Shown here one piece after another: positions 8,004 through 16,761 of a stretch of DNA of 64,000 bases. The stretch is from NCBI RefSeq assembly GCF_051200875.1, contig NZ_CP195191.1, positions 2,542,001 through 2,606,000 of the forward strand, given 5' to 3'. Source of the stretch: Pseudotabrizicola sp051200875 (GTDB lineage Bacteria; Pseudomonadota; Alphaproteobacteria; Rhodobacterales; Rhodobacteraceae). Each line of letters starts with the position of its first letter. The first letter of the stretch is position 1. Under the pieces are notes generated by a model. It was not told where the DNA came from. It was given only the letters and a program-made list of their open reading frames with translations, and searched no databases. Both the position numbers and the translations under genes were made by a program.

Positions 8004-8999
8004 TTAGCGGGCGGGAAGAAGGCGCTCCAAAGCCGCGTTCAGTGGGGCGGGATCGTCCAAGACCAAACGCACGACCAGCGCCAGAACCCGGTGACGATGC
8101 GCTTCGGGCAGCCGGATCTGGTCCTTTTCGGTGGTCACCAACTGCGCCCCCAAAAGCGCGGCCTCGTTTTCTAACCTATTGAGAAGCAATTCAGAAATTG
8201 GCTGATGGTCGTCAAGCGCAACGGTTTTGACGACCTCTGCCCCCTCACCGCGCAGCGTGGCAAAGAACTTTTCCGGGTATCCGATCCCCGCAAAGGCCAG
8301 AACGCGCTGCCCCTTCCAGTCCATTCCCATCTGCAAGGGTGCGAGATGGCCCCGCACTCTTGGCAAGGGAGCTTGCTCAGACCATTGATTATCAAAGGTT
8401 TTCTGGTCAGCTTCCGACCCGATCGACAGCAGAAGATGCCCCCGCTTTACCCCTTCGCGCACGGGTTCCCGCAGCGGCCCAGCAGGCAGACAAAGCCCAT
8501 TGCCAAAGCCCCGTGCGGCATCCACCACGATGATCGACAAGTCTTTGATAACGCTTGGGTTTTGAAAGCCGTCATCCAACAGGATTACCTCGGCCCCGGC
8601 CAATTCCGCGGCCTTCACCCCCGCAGCGCGATCCTTCGCCACCCAAGTCGGCGCAAAGGCGGCCAAAAGCAGCGGCTCATCCCCCACCTCTTCGGCCTTG
8701 CCCTTTATGGCGTCAACTTGAACCGGCCCTGTAACGCTGCCGCCATATCCTCTTGAAACCACATGACATTTTATGCCTTTGGCCATCAGGATCATCAGCA
8801 CGGCAATGGCCGTCGGCGTCTTTCCTGCCCCGCCAGCAGTCAGGTTTCCAATGCAGATAACGGGCACTTTGGCCCGATACCCCGCTTGTTTGACCCGCCT
8901 TGCCGTGACGGCTGCGTAAATAGCCCCCAATGGCCGCAAAAGGTTGGCCCAAAGCCCTAATTTGTTTGGAGAATTTTGCCAGAAGGACAGGGGCCGCAT
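8004..8999 (-). CDS. lpxK: Tetraacyldisaccharide 4'-kinase
   Basis: Phosphorylates the 4' position of the lipid A disaccharide at the inner membrane. The 331-residue protein begins with an amphipathic membrane-associated segment. Its P-loop is GNLTAGGAGKTP (residues about 51-62). VVSRGYGG and the DDGFQNPSVIKDL block, with its conserved DDGFQ, are both present. The start overlaps the waaA stop by one base (ATGA), showing a tight operon DUF4170-waaA-lpxK on the minus strand. A 56-nt repeat begins right after the stop. Confidence 0.97.
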   Translation of the reverse strand: MRPLSFWQNSPNKLGLWANLLRPLGAIYAAVTARRVKQAGYRAKVPVICIGNLTAGGAGKTPTAIAVLMILMAKGIKCHVVSRGYGGSVTGPVQVDAIKGKAEEVGDEPLLLAAFAPTWVAKDRAAGVKAAELAGAEVILLDDGFQNPSVIKDLSIIVVDAARGFGNGLCLPAGPLREPVREGVKRGHLLLSIGSEADQKTFDNQWSEQAPLPRVRGHLAPLQMGMDWKGQRVLAFAGIGYPEKFFATLRGEGAEVVKTVALDDHQPISELLLNRLENEAALLGAQLVTTEKDQIRLPEAHRHRVLALVVRLVLDDPAPLNAALERLLPAR

Positions 9000-10195
9000 C
9001 AGCGTGCTTCCTTAATCATGCTGTGCAAGGTGGCGCGAACGTGGTCTGTAACTTCCGCGCCCTCCGACGCAATCCCCCACGCCGCTTGGGCCAGTCGCGC
9101 AACCTTGTCCGGCGCCATCAGGTCGGCCAAAGCCTCTGCCAGATCACGCGCATTCCCCACAGCCCGAGCCGCCCGCCCCGCCCCAAGACGACCGAAACTG
9201 GTTCCGAAATTTCCAGACCTGGGCCCATATAATATGGCGGAACCAAGAGCCGCGGGTTCCATCGGGCTGCGAAGACAGCCTTGGCCCGCCAGACTTCCGC
9301 CCAAAAAGCTAATAGGAGCAAGACGATACCAAAGGCCAAGCTCTGTCATGCCATCGGTAATAAAGACCTCGACATCGGGTTCAGGTTCTTCATCAATGGC
9401 GCGTCTTGCCACCACCCAACCCTCCTCCTTGGTCAACCTGTTCGCAAGCGCCTCGGCGCGTTCCGCATCTTGTGGTGCGATAATCAACAGCAACCGATGC
9501 GCCAAGGAGAGCGTCGCGCGGTGCGCAGCGATCACCGCATCCTCCTCGGCCTCGGGCAGTCCTGCAGCAAGCCATACAGGCCGTGTCGCCAAGAGTTTGG
9601 CCAAAGCCGCACGTTCCGCTTCAAGACAGGGCAACACGGCAGAGTTTTCTTCCAGTCGCCCCAAGGCAACAACCGTCTCAATCGCTGCGCCAGCCTTTCG
9701 AAACCCGCGCGCTGCCGTTTCATCAACGGCGACGATTTTCTGGAATGCCTGCAAGGAAGACTTGATGAGTCCGGGATACCATCCATCCCGGTCGCGCATC
9801 ATATAGGGTATACGCGCATCGGCCATCAAAAGCGGGATCCGGCGCTCACCCGCCTCATGCAGGACCGCAGGACGAAGTTCTCCGTCAGAAAAGACTGCGG
9901 CATCTGGTCGCCAATGATCAAGGAATGTGCGGACATCAACCTGATTGTCTTCTGGTGGGCTGTCTTGCAAAAGCCAATCAAAGCCCGTTTGAAGTTCAGA
10001 GCCGGTCAACAGAACCGAAAGACCATCTTCTTCAACCAAAAGCCGCGCTAATTCCAGCAAGCCCGACAAGGAGGCTGGCGTTGGAGCATGCAACCAGATT
10101 AGCCGCCCTGCCGGGCGTTCTTTCCTGACGATCGCCGCACCTGACACCAGGCGCGGCCTTAGGTTGTAAAGGGTCAGGCCAAGGGAATGAACCAT
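8999..10195 (-). CDS. waaA: 3-deoxy-D-manno-octulosonic acid transferase
   Basis: Transfers Kdo from CMP-Kdo to lipid IVA during lipopolysaccharide core synthesis (also called KdtA). The 398 residues comprise the N-terminal GT-B domain with WLHAPTPASLSGLLELARLL and the PPEDNQVDVRTFLDHWRPD region. The C-terminal sugar-nucleotide half carries SFLGGSLAGQGCLRSPMEPA, with the expected GG and EPA nucleotide-binding motif. The first residues lack the strong hydrophobic anchor seen in enterobacterial WaaA. It follows the DUF4170 gene by 12 bases and overlaps lpxK by one. Confidence 0.95.
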   Translation of the reverse strand: MVHSLGLTLYNLRPRLVSGAAIVRKERPAGRLIWLHAPTPASLSGLLELARLLVEEDGLSVLLTGSELQTGFDWLLQDSPPEDNQVDVRTFLDHWRPDAAVFSDGELRPAVLHEAGERRIPLLMADARIPYMMRDRDGWYPGLIKSSLQAFQKIVAVDETAARGFRKAGAAIETVVALGRLEENSAVLPCLEAERAALAKLLATRPVWLAAGLPEAEEDAVIAAHRATLSLAHRLLLIIAPQDAERAEALANRLTKEEGWVVARRAIDEEPEPDVEVFITDGMTELGLWYRLAPISFLGGSLAGQGCLRSPMEPAALGSAILYGPRSGNFGTSFGRLGAGRAARAVGNARDLAEALADLMAPDKVARLAQAAWGIASEGAEVTDHVRATLHSMIKEAR

Positions 10196-10207
10196 CTGCG
10201 CTCTGGC

Positions 10208-10453
10208 TTATTCCCCCAGTTCCTCGGTTGAAGAGCCCGGGCGCTCTTCGTCCCGAAGTCGATGAATATGCGCAATAAAATAGCGCATATGGGCATTGTC
10301 GACAGTGCGCTGAGCTTCGGCCTTCCAAGCCTTATGCGCCGAGTCGTAATCGGGAAACATGCCAACGATGTGGATGTCGTTGACATCCTTGAATACCGAT
10401 TTCGACGGGTCGACCAGTTCGCCGCCGAAAACAAGATGAAGCCTTTGGGCCAT
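10208..10453 (-). CDS. DUF4170 protein
   Basis: Small 81-residue protein of unknown function that recurs next to waaA in Alphaproteobacteria. I place the start at the ATG at 10453, which has a good GGAGAA site 5-10 bases upstream; the reading frame extends further but without plausible initiation. The sequence MAQRLHLVFGGELVDP and the block DIHIVGMFPDYDSAHKAWK are typical. It is the first gene of the waaA-lpxK unit. The usual upstream neighbour, an inositol-monophosphatase-family gene, is found instead at 48103 in the opposite orientation (see the inversion finding). Confidence 0.88.
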   Translation of the reverse strand: MAQRLHLVFGGELVDPSKSVFKDVNDIHIVGMFPDYDSAHKAWKAEAQRTVDNAHMRYFIAHIHRLRDEERPGSSTEELGE

Positions 10454-10496
10454 GCTGTTCTCCGATTTGACTGAGGTGTTACCTCGAATGTTGCGC

Positions 10497-10524
10497 AGCC
10501 TAGCGAGGTGGGGTCTGGGGTCAA
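10497..10524 (-). promoter_or_regulatory. Possible promoter of DUF4170-waaA-lpxK
   Basis: On the minus strand TTGACC (10524-10519) and TAGGCT (10502-10497) are separated by 16 bases, about 44 bases upstream of the DUF4170 ATG. The -35 is good, the -10 weak. Confidence 0.4.
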
Positions 10525-10532
10525 GGGCGGCA

Positions 10533-10548
10533 CGGATTTGCAAATCCG
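10533..10548. promoter_or_regulatory. Perfect 16-base palindrome between divergent genes
   Basis: CGGATTTGCAAATCCG is an exact palindrome in the 173-base gap between DUF4170 and the lytic transglycosylase. It could be a dimeric regulator site; no T run follows on either strand, so a terminator is less likely. Confidence 0.4.
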
Positions 10549-10626
10549 GTTTACCGATTAGGAAGAAATGCGCGGCTATCTTGCTTTAGGCCGCGAAAAG
10601 GCGGTGCACAGCGGGTGGAACCCCAA

Positions 10627-11286
10627 ATGCGTCTGAAACTGCTTTTCATTGCGTTCTTTGCGCTGCCTTCGACAGGCATCGCCGCACGCCAAAACGATGC
10701 CTGCGATCAGGCCGCAATGTCGGCGGCAGAGCGGACCGGAGTTCCCGCGCGCCTGCTTATGGCTATCGCCCGGACCGAGGCTGGAAGACAGCAAGATGGC
10801 GTTTTTTCACCATGGCCCTGGACAGTGAATGAGGCCGGAAGCGGAAGCTTTTTTCCAACCCGGAAGGACGCCGAAACTCATGTCCAAAGCGCGCTCGCCT
10901 CTGGTTCCCGCAACATCGATGTCGGGTGTTTTCAGATTAACGTCCGGTGGCACGGGCAGGCGTTTTCCTCTGTCTCCTCCATGTTCGATCCGGAAAAGAA
11001 TGCTTTCTACGCAGCCTCATTTCTGAAGCAGTTACTGCAGGAAACCGGATCATGGGAGGGTGCCGTTGGTGCCTACCATTCCCGGCTGGAGGAGGCTGCG
11101 ACAAGCTATGTCGCCAAGGTCAAAGAACATCTTGACCACCCGGCTGAGATTGCTGCTCCGACTATCTTTCGGGCCGCAACACCCCTGCGAACGAACACCT
11201 ATCCCTTGCTGCACGGCGGTGGGGGCTCGATGGGTTCGCTTGTTCGCCGAGAGGCGAGGGCAGCAATTTCCTCGTTGTTGAGGTGA
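10627..11286 (+). CDS. Lytic transglycosylase-like protein (flagellar cluster)
   Basis: Exported 219-residue protein with an SLT/lysozyme-like fold, expected to cut peptidoglycan in the periplasm, here probably to let the flagellar rod pass. The signal peptide is MRLKLLFIAFFALPSTGIAA. The catalytic glutamate is in MAIARTEAG, followed by GVFSPWPWTVN, SRNIDVGCFQINVRWHG and the GAVGAYHS motif. I prefer ATG 10627 (GGTGGA 7 bases upstream) over GTG 10615. The stop is 8 bases before flhA, so it heads the flhA-fliR-flhB operon. Flagellar role is inferred from position. Confidence 0.85.
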   Translation: MRLKLLFIAFFALPSTGIAARQNDACDQAAMSAAERTGVPARLLMAIARTEAGRQQDGVFSPWPWTVNEAGSGSFFPTRKDAETHVQSALASGSRNIDVGCFQINVRWHGQAFSSVSSMFDPEKNAFYAASFLKQLLQETGSWEGAVGAYHSRLEEAATSYVAKVKEHLDHPAEIAAPTIFRAATPLRTNTYPLLHGGGGSMGSLVRREARAAISSLLR

Positions 11287-11294
11287 GATTGACG

Positions 11295-13367
11295 ATGCCA
11301 AGACTGTCCGCTCAGGATCTCTTTCGTCCGACAATTCTTTTGGCGCTCGCCCTTATGGCCGTGATCGTCATGATGGTGCTGCCGATACCGGCGTGGCTTT
11401 TGGACATCGGGCTAGCGCTGTCCTTCGCTTTGGCAATTCTGATGCTTACCGTCACGCTGTTCATCGAAAGACCGCTTGATTTTTCGGCCTTCCCGACCAT
11501 CTTGCTGGCGTCTTTGATGCTGCGCCTGTCCCTGAACGTTTCGTCGACAAAGCTGATCATTGGAAACGGCCATACAGGCACCGACGCTGCTGGCCACGTC
11601 ATTCAAGGATTTGCTGACTTCATCATGGGCGGCAACCTTCTTTTGGGGCTAGTGGTGTTCTGTGTCCTTTTGATCGTGAACTTCATGGTCATCACTAAAG
11701 GCGCAGGAAGGATGGCCGAAGTTGGTGCCCGTTTTGCACTGGACGGCATGCCCGGTCGCCAGTTGGCCATTGATGCTGACATGGCGGCAGGTGCGATCAC
11801 CCATGCAGAAGCAAAGTCGCGGCGGGAAAGCGAGCTTGCGGAAACCACCTTCTTTGGTTCTTTGGATGGCGCCTCGAAATTCGTAAAGGGCGACGCCGTC
11901 GCGGGTCTGCTGATTACGCTTTTGAACATTGTCATGGGTTTGATCATGGGCGTGGCCGTTCATGGCATGCCAATAGGACAGGCCTTTGAAACATATTCCA
12001 TCCTGACGGTCGGGGACGGTTTGGTCAGCCAAATTCCCGCGGTCGTCATTTCGGTCGCTGCGGCACTGCTGTTGGCGCGCGGCAGCACAAAAGGCGCGGC
12101 CGATATCTCTTTCTTTTCCCAACTTGGCCGCTATCCCGGCGCTTTGGGAACTGTTTCAGTCCTGATGGCACTCTTTGCCTTTGTTCCAGGAATGCCGTTT
12201 CTGCCATTCATTCTGGGGGCAGCAGCCCTTGCAGGCGCAGCCTTTCTTGCCAAGAAAAAAGACGAAAGATTGGCCGCTCCTGCAAAGCCAGAAGATGACA
12301 TGCCGGTGATTCGGCCACTTGGCGATGTTCTCGACTTTGATGAGATCCATCTAGAATTCGCCCCAGATCTTGTTTCCATGGTTCTGGACCCCGCGACGGG
12401 AATTGATGGCCGAATTGGCAACATGCGAAATCATATCGCTGCACAGTTCGGCTTGATCCTGCCAGAGATCCGGCTGACGGACGAACCGACATTGCCACCA
12501 AACAGCTACCGTATTCGCATTCAGGGCGTAGAGCGCGTGACGAATCGGCTGATGCCAGAGCGCTGCCTTGTGCTTTTGGCCGATGGCATTGAGGCGCCTG
12601 CCGGGAAAGACGTAAATGAACCGGTTTATGGAACTCCTGCACGTTGGATCGACAAGGAATTTCAAGAGAAAGCGGTTCTGTCCGGCCTGACGGTGGTCAG
12701 CCCCGCCGAAGTTTTGGCGACCCATTTGCTTGAAATCATCCGAAGCCACTTGGCCCGGCTGCTATCACTGCGGGGGCTGCGGCGTTTGCTTGACGAATTC
12801 TCGAACGTATCCGATCCGCAGCGAGCACAAAGCAACCGAAAGCTGCTCGACGAACTGGTGCCGGACAAGGTCCCGATGGATTTGCTACTTTCAGTTCTTC
12901 GGTTGTTGCTGGATGAACGTGTCTCGATACGCAATCTGCCGCTTATTCTGGAAGCAATTTCCGAAGCGCGCGGCATGCCAGCGCCCGAACTCGTCTGCGA
13001 ACACGTACGCCAACGACTTGGCTTCCAGTTGGTCGCCGAACTGCGCCGTCCTGATGGAACAATCCCATTGATCCAGCTTGCGCCCGAATGGGAAAAAACA
13101 TTCCGGGAGTATCAGATTGATGGCGACCGGGGGACACGCGATGTTGCTCTGCCGCCAGATCAGTTCGCACGACTTTCGGGTCTTTTGGCAGACCGGTTAA
13201 ATGGCCTCACCGAAGCAGGCACATTCGCTGGTGTCATCACTTCTGGGATACGGCGACGGTTTCTTCGCACCGTTTTGGCAGCCAGAGGCCTGACGGCTCC
13301 GGTCTTATCCTACGAAGAGGTTGGCCTTGAGGTCCGACCCGCCTTTGTAGGTCTGGTGCCGCAATGA
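11295..13367 (+). CDS. flhA: Flagellar type III export protein FlhA
   Basis: Core inner-membrane component of the flagellar export gate; its cytoplasmic ring docks chaperone-substrate complexes. About 690 residues. The N-terminal half has eight hydrophobic segments, beginning ILLALALMAVIVMMVLPIP. The FHIPEP signature is recognisable around LSLNVSSTKLIIGNGHTG and FVKGDAVAGLL. The C-terminal cytoplasmic domain starts near residue 330. I use ATG 11295; GTG 11283 overlaps the previous gene. It overlaps fliR by 4 bases. Confidence 0.97.
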   Translation: MPRLSAQDLFRPTILLALALMAVIVMMVLPIPAWLLDIGLALSFALAILMLTVTLFIERPLDFSAFPTILLASLMLRLSLNVSSTKLIIGNGHTGTDAAGHVIQGFADFIMGGNLLLGLVVFCVLLIVNFMVITKGAGRMAEVGARFALDGMPGRQLAIDADMAAGAITHAEAKSRRESELAETTFFGSLDGASKFVKGDAVAGLLITLLNIVMGLIMGVAVHGMPIGQAFETYSILTVGDGLVSQIPAVVISVAAALLLARGSTKGAADISFFSQLGRYPGALGTVSVLMALFAFVPGMPFLPFILGAAALAGAAFLAKKKDERLAAPAKPEDDMPVIRPLGDVLDFDEIHLEFAPDLVSMVLDPATGIDGRIGNMRNHIAAQFGLILPEIRLTDEPTLPPNSYRIRIQGVERVTNRLMPERCLVLLADGIEAPAGKDVNEPVYGTPARWIDKEFQEKAVLSGLTVVSPAEVLATHLLEIIRSHLARLLSLRGLRRLLDEFSNVSDPQRAQSNRKLLDELVPDKVPMDLLLSVLRLLLDERVSIRNLPLILEAISEARGMPAPELVCEHVRQRLGFQLVAELRRPDGTIPLIQLAPEWEKTFREYQIDGDRGTRDVALPPDQFARLSGLLADRLNGLTEAGTFAGVITSGIRRRFLRTVLAARGLTAPVLSYEEVGLEVRPAFVGLVPQ

Positions 13368-14128
13368 TCGAGGTTTTGGATCTGCTGCTACGCGAGTTCG
13401 GGATTGCCGCGCCGCTTGTCCAAGCCTGGGCACTGACGTTTTTAAGGGTCGGATCTGCGATGGCCGTTCTCCCGGGTCTTGCGGAGCATTCCATTCCTGC
13501 CCGCATCCGCCTGATTTTGGCGCTGATGCTCTCTCTAAGCATTTTGCCAGCAACTATGCCAATGGCCGGGGGCGTCGAATTTACCTCCGCCTTTGCCGCC
13601 GAAATCGTTACTGGCCTGATCCTGGGTCTCAGCCTTCGCTTCTTTGTCTTTGCGTTATCCGTTGCGGGTGCGATCATCGCCAACGCGACATCATTATCAC
13701 AATTGTTCGCACCCGGAGCAGAGGCCCAACCCGCCATTGCCCAACTGCTGATCTTTGCGGGTATTGCGATTGCCTTTCAATTGGGACTGCTTACAAAAAT
13801 CGTCGGCTTCTTTCTTCTCTCTTATCAGGTCTTTCCCGCAGGTGATGTCCCCGACTCATCTGCGGTGATCGAATGGGGCGTTCGCCACACAGGCATGATC
13901 TTTTCTCTTGGGTTCAAGATTGCCCTGCCCTTCGCCATTGCCTCGCTTTTGTACAACTTTGCACTTGGCATCATAAATCGGGCGATGCCGCAATTGATGG
14001 TGACCTTCATCGGGGCTCCCGCACTTAGTCTGGGCGGTCTTGCCTTGATGGCCTCTGGGTTTCCAACTGCCATCACAGTGTGGCTTTTCGCGTTTCACAG
14101 TTTCATCGGCTCTGCCCCCGGGTGGTGA
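13364..14128 (+). CDS. fliR: Flagellar biosynthetic protein FliR
   Basis: Membrane component of the export gate (FliP-FliQ-FliR complex). The 254 residues form about six hydrophobic segments, including the characteristic FLRVGSAMAVLPGL near the N-terminus and FAPGAEAQPAIAQLL in the middle. The ATG overlaps the flhA stop (ATGA). fliQ is in the same cluster on the other strand; fliP is absent from the window. Confidence 0.95.
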   Translation: MIEVLDLLLREFGIAAPLVQAWALTFLRVGSAMAVLPGLAEHSIPARIRLILALMLSLSILPATMPMAGGVEFTSAFAAEIVTGLILGLSLRFFVFALSVAGAIIANATSLSQLFAPGAEAQPAIAQLLIFAGIAIAFQLGLLTKIVGFFLLSYQVFPAGDVPDSSAVIEWGVRHTGMIFSLGFKIALPFAIASLLYNFALGIINRAMPQLMVTFIGAPALSLGGLALMASGFPTAITVWLFAFHSFIGSAPGW

Positions 14129-14134
14129 CGTGCA

Positions 14135-15211
14135 ATGGCAAGTGATGAAACCAGCGATGCGGAAAAAGAGCATGAACCCTCTACAAAACGGATGGAGGAG
14201 GCCCGCAAAAAGGGCGATGTCGCCAGATCAACTGACCTGACAACGGCCGCGTCCTATACCGGCTTTGCCGTTGCCTTCTCGGCCGGCGGGGCAATTGTCC
14301 TGGCCGCTGCAGAACACCTTTCAACGCTTCTTGAGTCCGTTGCCAAATTGGATGGGGGAACCCGCGCAGAGAACGCTGTCATTGGGGCAGGGCTGATTGT
14401 TCATGTTCTCTTGCCCTTGGGGGCACTCTTCCTAGTGCCAATCCTAACAACACTGGGCGCGCTTTTTGCACAAAGGGCACTTGTCTTTGCCCCGACGAAA
14501 ATCCACCCGAAACTTTCCCGCATCTCGCCCCTTTCAACGGCCCGGCAAAAGTTCGGCATCGAGGGTTTGGTCGAGTTTCTCAAGAACACTGCCAAGCTTG
14601 CGCTGGTTGGCGGGCTTTTGTCTTCGTTTCTGTTGATGAATCTGAACGAAATTATGGCGACAGCGATGCTGGAGCCAGGTCTGGGAATCTCATTTCTGAT
14701 CGCCATACTGGGAAAGTTCTTGTTTCTGGCGACTTTAATCACGGCCCTTATCGGAGGAGTGGATTTCCTTTGGCAGATCAGGACGTTGCGTCGACGTAAC
14801 CGCATGACACGCAAAGAGATGTTGGACGAACACAAGGACTCCGAAGGGGACCCACATACGAAGTCTGAGCGTCGTCAACGAGGACAGGAATTGGCAATGA
14901 ACCAGATGCTTGCAGAAGTTGCCACGGCAAGTGTCGTCATCGTCAACCCAACACACTATGCCGTGGCACTCCGGTGGAAACGAAGCGATCCATCCGCCCC
15001 AGTTGTCGTGGCCAAGGGCGTTGACGAAATCGCGATGAAGATCCGATCCGAGGCAACGAAATGTGGAATTCCGATCCACAGTGATCCACCGACAGCACGA
15101 GCGATCCATGCCACAATCCGCTTGGGCCAACCGATACAGAGAGACCATTACAAAGCGGTCGCGGCAGCGATCCGCTTTGCGGATATCATGCGAAAGAAAC
15201 CGAGGACCTAA
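14135..15211 (+). CDS. flhB: Flagellar export switch protein FlhB
   Basis: Export-gate protein that switches substrate class from rod/hook to filament after self-cleavage. The 358 residues begin with the typical charged segment (EKEHEPSTKRMEEARKKGDV), have four membrane segments (about 35-60, 90-115, 145-165, 185-205) and a cytoplasmic C-terminal domain. The autocleavage motif is NPTH near residue 271, followed by YAVALRW. MTRKEMLDEHKDSEGDP marks the linker. FliK (25250), which triggers the switch, is in the same cluster. It lies 6 bases after fliR and 2 bases before a small unknown gene. Confidence 0.97.
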   Translation: MASDETSDAEKEHEPSTKRMEEARKKGDVARSTDLTTAASYTGFAVAFSAGGAIVLAAAEHLSTLLESVAKLDGGTRAENAVIGAGLIVHVLLPLGALFLVPILTTLGALFAQRALVFAPTKIHPKLSRISPLSTARQKFGIEGLVEFLKNTAKLALVGGLLSSFLLMNLNEIMATAMLEPGLGISFLIAILGKFLFLATLITALIGGVDFLWQIRTLRRRNRMTRKEMLDEHKDSEGDPHTKSERRQRGQELAMNQMLAEVATASVVIVNPTHYAVALRWKRSDPSAPVVVAKGVDEIAMKIRSEATKCGIPIHSDPPTARAIHATIRLGQPIQRDHYKAVAAAIRFADIMRKKPRT

Positions 15212-15213
15212 AT

Positions 15214-15540
15214 TTGGATGCGAAGCGCAAAAAGTTAAACGATCTGGCACGAATCGCGACTCTCGTTCGCGACACAGAGCTGCATAAATTGGCTAATGCC
15301 TCACGTCCATTACTAGAAATCCGGCTCCAGATTGCGGCTCTGAGCGAGGTTGATTGCGGTGCACAGGTGGACATCTCGGCAACTCGAACGGCTGCGAAAC
15401 ATGATCAGTGGCGTTTTCAGAAACGCATAGAGCTGAACGGAACATTGGCACACAAAACTGCGATCTACCTCGCTCAACATGATATTGCGGCCCGGGCCTT
15501 TGGCAGAGCCGCAACACTTGAGAGAATTGGGAGAAAATGA
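15214..15540 (+). CDS. Unknown small flagellar-cluster protein, TTG start
   Basis: Not recognised. The frame begins at a TTG two bases after the flhB stop; no ATG or GTG occurs in frame, so TTG is the only reasonable start, giving 108 residues. The protein is basic and almost wholly helical by composition (many Ala, Leu, Arg, Lys, no Pro-rich parts), with a possible coiled coil over residues 20-45 and 65-100. Position directly after flhB, and its end 1 base from the convergent fliL, suggest a flagellar accessory such as a FliJ-like helper; that is inference only. Confidence 0.65.
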   Translation: MDAKRKKLNDLARIATLVRDTELHKLANASRPLLEIRLQIAALSEVDCGAQVDISATRTAAKHDQWRFQKRIELNGTLAHKTAIYLAQHDIAARAFGRAATLERIGRK

Positions 15541-15541
15541 G

Positions 15542-16030
15542 TTAGCTGTCTTGGCGAATAAGATCAGTGATCAGGACATCCGTCACCGACTGTCCAAGTA
15601 TGCCTTGCGCGACATTCAGCAAGCCTTGGCGCAAAACATCAAGAGTTGCGGTCTCCGTAAACTCTCCGCTAAACCCTCCGCTGTTCGCAAAATCGAACAG
15701 CATCCGTAGGAACCCATCCCGTAGTTTGGGTTCATAGGCAAAGACCCGACTGGTTTCTCCTGCCTCTACTTCTATGCTCAGTGATAGCACCATAAGGGAT
15801 ACAACTTGGCTTTCGTCGACGATTGGCACGACGAACTGATTGGGCAGTTTTACGAACTCGGGCACCAGTGTTTCACCGGCCTCTTTCTGGGAAACAGGCG
15901 CAGGGACGGCTGCTTGCGATGCGTCTTCTCCCTGCGGCATCGCTGCCTCGGGACGCAGGAATAGACCTGCTCCTGCGCCTGCGGAAAGACCTAAGGCCAA
16001 TAATGATACGGGGAGGAGAGCTTTCTTCAT
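15542..16030 (-). CDS. fliL: FliL-like basal body-associated protein
   Basis: Single-pass inner-membrane protein that surrounds the stator units in known systems. The 162 residues start with MKKALLPVSLLALGLSAGAGAG as signal-anchor. A linker rich in Ala/Pro follows, then the periplasmic FliL domain with KLPNQFVVPIVDE, VVSLMVLSLSIEV and the C-terminal helix region DVLITDLIRQDS. It is the last gene of the minus-strand flgB-to-fliL run, 5 bases after flgH. No motA/motB is present nearby. Confidence 0.85.
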   Translation of the reverse strand: MKKALLPVSLLALGLSAGAGAGLFLRPEAAMPQGEDASQAAVPAPVSQKEAGETLVPEFVKLPNQFVVPIVDESQVVSLMVLSLSIEVEAGETSRVFAYEPKLRDGFLRMLFDFANSGGFSGEFTETATLDVLRQGLLNVAQGILGQSVTDVLITDLIRQDS

Positions 16031-16035
16031 GACGG

Positions 16036-16761
16036 TCAGAATGGCAAAATAATGTCGGTGATTTGCTGACCATACCGTGGTTGCTGGAAATCACTGATCT
16101 GACCGCGACCACCATAGGAAACGCGCGCGCCTGCCATTTTGTCATAGGTCACTTCATTCTTCCGAGAGATGTCTGCGGGCCGGACGTATCCGGTCACGAT
16201 CAGTTCCCTCAGCTCATAATTGACGCGGACTTCCTGCTGGCCTTCGATCCGCAACACTCCGTTTGGCAGCTCTTCAACGACAGTTGCCGCAATTCGCAAG
16301 GTGAGCTTTTCGTTCCGGGAGACAGAACCATTCCCCGAAAAGGCTGAGCTAGAGGATGTGTCAACGGCTTCTGCCACGGTTGCGCCTTCAGGAAGTTCGC
16401 GGTCCAGTCGTTGGGGAATGCCAAGTAGGGATGGGATTGCCATCGTCTGGCTCCCGGATCTACTACGCCCGGTCGTGTTTGAGATTTCGGCGCGGTCGTC
16501 AATTTCAATCACGACAGTTAGAATGTCACCTCGATGGCTGGCCCTGCGGTCACCAAGAAGAGACGCCTGGCTCGCAGTCCAAAGCGAGGAAGCATCCGAA
16601 GGGTCATTCATGTCGGCCGTTTGGGGAAACGGCGACGAATACATCGCATGATGCTGGTAGCTGCCCTCAAGAGGAGAGAAATCGGGCGCTTTCCCAACTT
16701 CATCGAGCCTGCTGCATCCCGTAAGATAGAGCGCCACCCAAAAAATCCGCGTCTTTTTCAT
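16036..16761 (-). CDS. flgH: Flagellar L-ring protein FlgH
   Basis: Outer-membrane lipoprotein forming the L ring, the bushing for the rod. The 241-residue protein has a lipobox (LYLTGC, Cys about residue 16) after a short signal peptide. It then shows LWTASQASLLGDRRASHRGD, the family core with a conserved GD followed by TVVIEIDDRAEISN. The C-terminus has RPADISRKNEV and the YGGRGQI block. It overlaps flgA by 4 bases, so both are in one operon. The P-ring gene flgI, a usual neighbour, is missing here. Confidence 0.95.
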   Translation of the reverse strand: MKKTRIFWVALYLTGCSRLDEVGKAPDFSPLEGSYQHHAMYSSPFPQTADMNDPSDASSLWTASQASLLGDRRASHRGDILTVVIEIDDRAEISNTTGRSRSGSQTMAIPSLLGIPQRLDRELPEGATVAEAVDTSSSSAFSGNGSVSRNEKLTLRIAATVVEELPNGVLRIEGQQEVRVNYELRELIVTGYVRPADISRKNEVTYDKMAGARVSYGGRGQISDFQQPRYGQQITDIILPF

